A stretch of 64,000 bases of DNA from Cohnella sp. SGD-V74 (GTDB lineage: Bacteria > Bacillota > Bacilli > Paenibacillales > Paenibacillaceae), in the NCBI RefSeq assembly GCF_003001675.1, contig NZ_PVYW01000006.1:186001-250000 (forward strand). Direction: 5' to 3'. Positions 63,781 through 64,000 of the stretch are shown piece by piece. Each line of letters starts with the position of its first letter. Within the stretch, counting starts at the first letter, position 1. Made by a program: the position numbers and the translations under genes. The notes beneath the pieces are model-generated. The model made no database searches. It worked only from the letters and a program-made list of their open reading frames with translations, and was not told where the DNA came from.

Positions 63781-63809
63781 TTGCTCTTTGGGCAAGTTTA
63801 TGCTAATGT
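63781..63809 (+). promoter_or_regulatory. Possible promoter of the TetR gene
   Basis: TTGCTC, 17-bp spacer and extended -10 TGCTAATGT lie about 35-60 bp before the start codon. A short TGCGCAAAGCGCA palindrome stands just upstream. Weak evidence. Confidence 0.35.
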
Positions 63810-63843
63810 AGAATTCGACCTGACTTACGAGGGGAGCAAGAGC

Positions 63844-64000
63844 ATGAACAAACAAGGCTTGCGCGAATTCAAAAAAGAAGCGACCGCCCATGCGTTGGCC
63901 GAGGCGGCGTTCCAGCTTACGCTGGAGCGAGGCATCGACGGCTTCGTCGTCGACGATGTCGTTCAGACCGCCGGGTATTCCCGGAGAACGTTCGCCAACT
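63844..64000 (+). CDS. TetR family regulator (3' end outside window)
   Basis: The first 52 residues are in the window. GAGGGGAG precedes the ATG. The sequence AEAAFQLTLERGIDGFVVDD followed by VVQTAGYSRRTFAN is the TetR N-terminal HTH (helix 1, then the recognition helix). The ligand domain and target genes lie beyond the edge. Confidence 0.85.
   Translation, partial: MNKQGLREFKKEATAHALAEAAFQLTLERGIDGFVVDDVVQTAGYSRRTFAN

Noticed and set aside
1..64000. tRNA, rRNA, transposase, integrase and prophage genes
   Set aside because: None recognised on either strand by reading; short degenerate RNAs could still be missed without a covariance search.

Overview
The window looks like a chromosomal segment of a high-G+C member of the Paenibacillaceae (Paenibacillus/Cohnella-like). 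This rests on the YesM/YesN two-component systems, AGGAGG-type ribosome sites, an SLH-anchored surface protein, LacI and AraC regulators beside each sugar cluster, lipoprotein sugar-binding proteins without a local ABC ATPase gene, and a short holin-like toxin gene. No rRNA, tRNA, CRISPR array, transposase or prophage gene was seen.

Layout. 1-7140: a kinase/regulator pair (kinase cut by the window edge), then an ADP-ribosylglycohydrolase, an AraC regulator and a Gfo/Idh/MocA dehydrogenase. 7213-10383: a HelD-like helicase with an unusually long charged N-terminus. 10626-14039: an SLH surface protein. 14203-18986 (minus): hydroxyacid dehydrogenase, zinc alcohol dehydrogenase and GH78 rhamnosidase. 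19189-22578: a second kinase/regulator pair. 22638-25735 (minus): a sugar ABC importer. 26198-32711: AraC regulator, rhamnosidase-like GH, a holin-like toxin with a probable antisense RNA, GH32 fructosidase, and a TetR/FAD-monooxygenase pair. 32902-43919: a regulon of an ABC importer, GH127 arabinofuranosidase, LacI regulator and a large secreted protein. 44554-51737: two tandem 59-residue membrane proteins, divergent from a degenerate-kinase/ATPase/GAF/LuxR regulator, then a hybrid histidine kinase. 51827-52858: an AT-richer secreted protein of unknown function. 53147-60676: LacI, ABC importer and GH35 galactosidase. 60994-64000: LysR, TauE/SafE exporter, SGNH hydrolase and the start of a TetR gene.

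How it works together. Most genes are plant-polysaccharide utilisation modules, each with its own sensor. Repeated DNA motifs tie them into regulons. A 40-bp element with identical internal spacing lies upstream of both minus-strand operons around the second kinase/regulator pair. The palindrome TCTAAACGTTTAGA and variants mark the GH127 importer operon, its LacI gene and the large secreted protein. TGTAAC-type sites mark the GH35 importer operon.

The least ordinary items are three copies of a large palindromic element whose inner stem changes sequence but stays paired; the toxin locus, with an SD-hiding hairpin and an antisense promoter; and the 44.5-49.7 kb locus, where two 16-bp inverted repeats in the NarL-type 7-2-7 layout, 52 bp apart, lie between the LuxR-type regulator and the twin membrane proteins.
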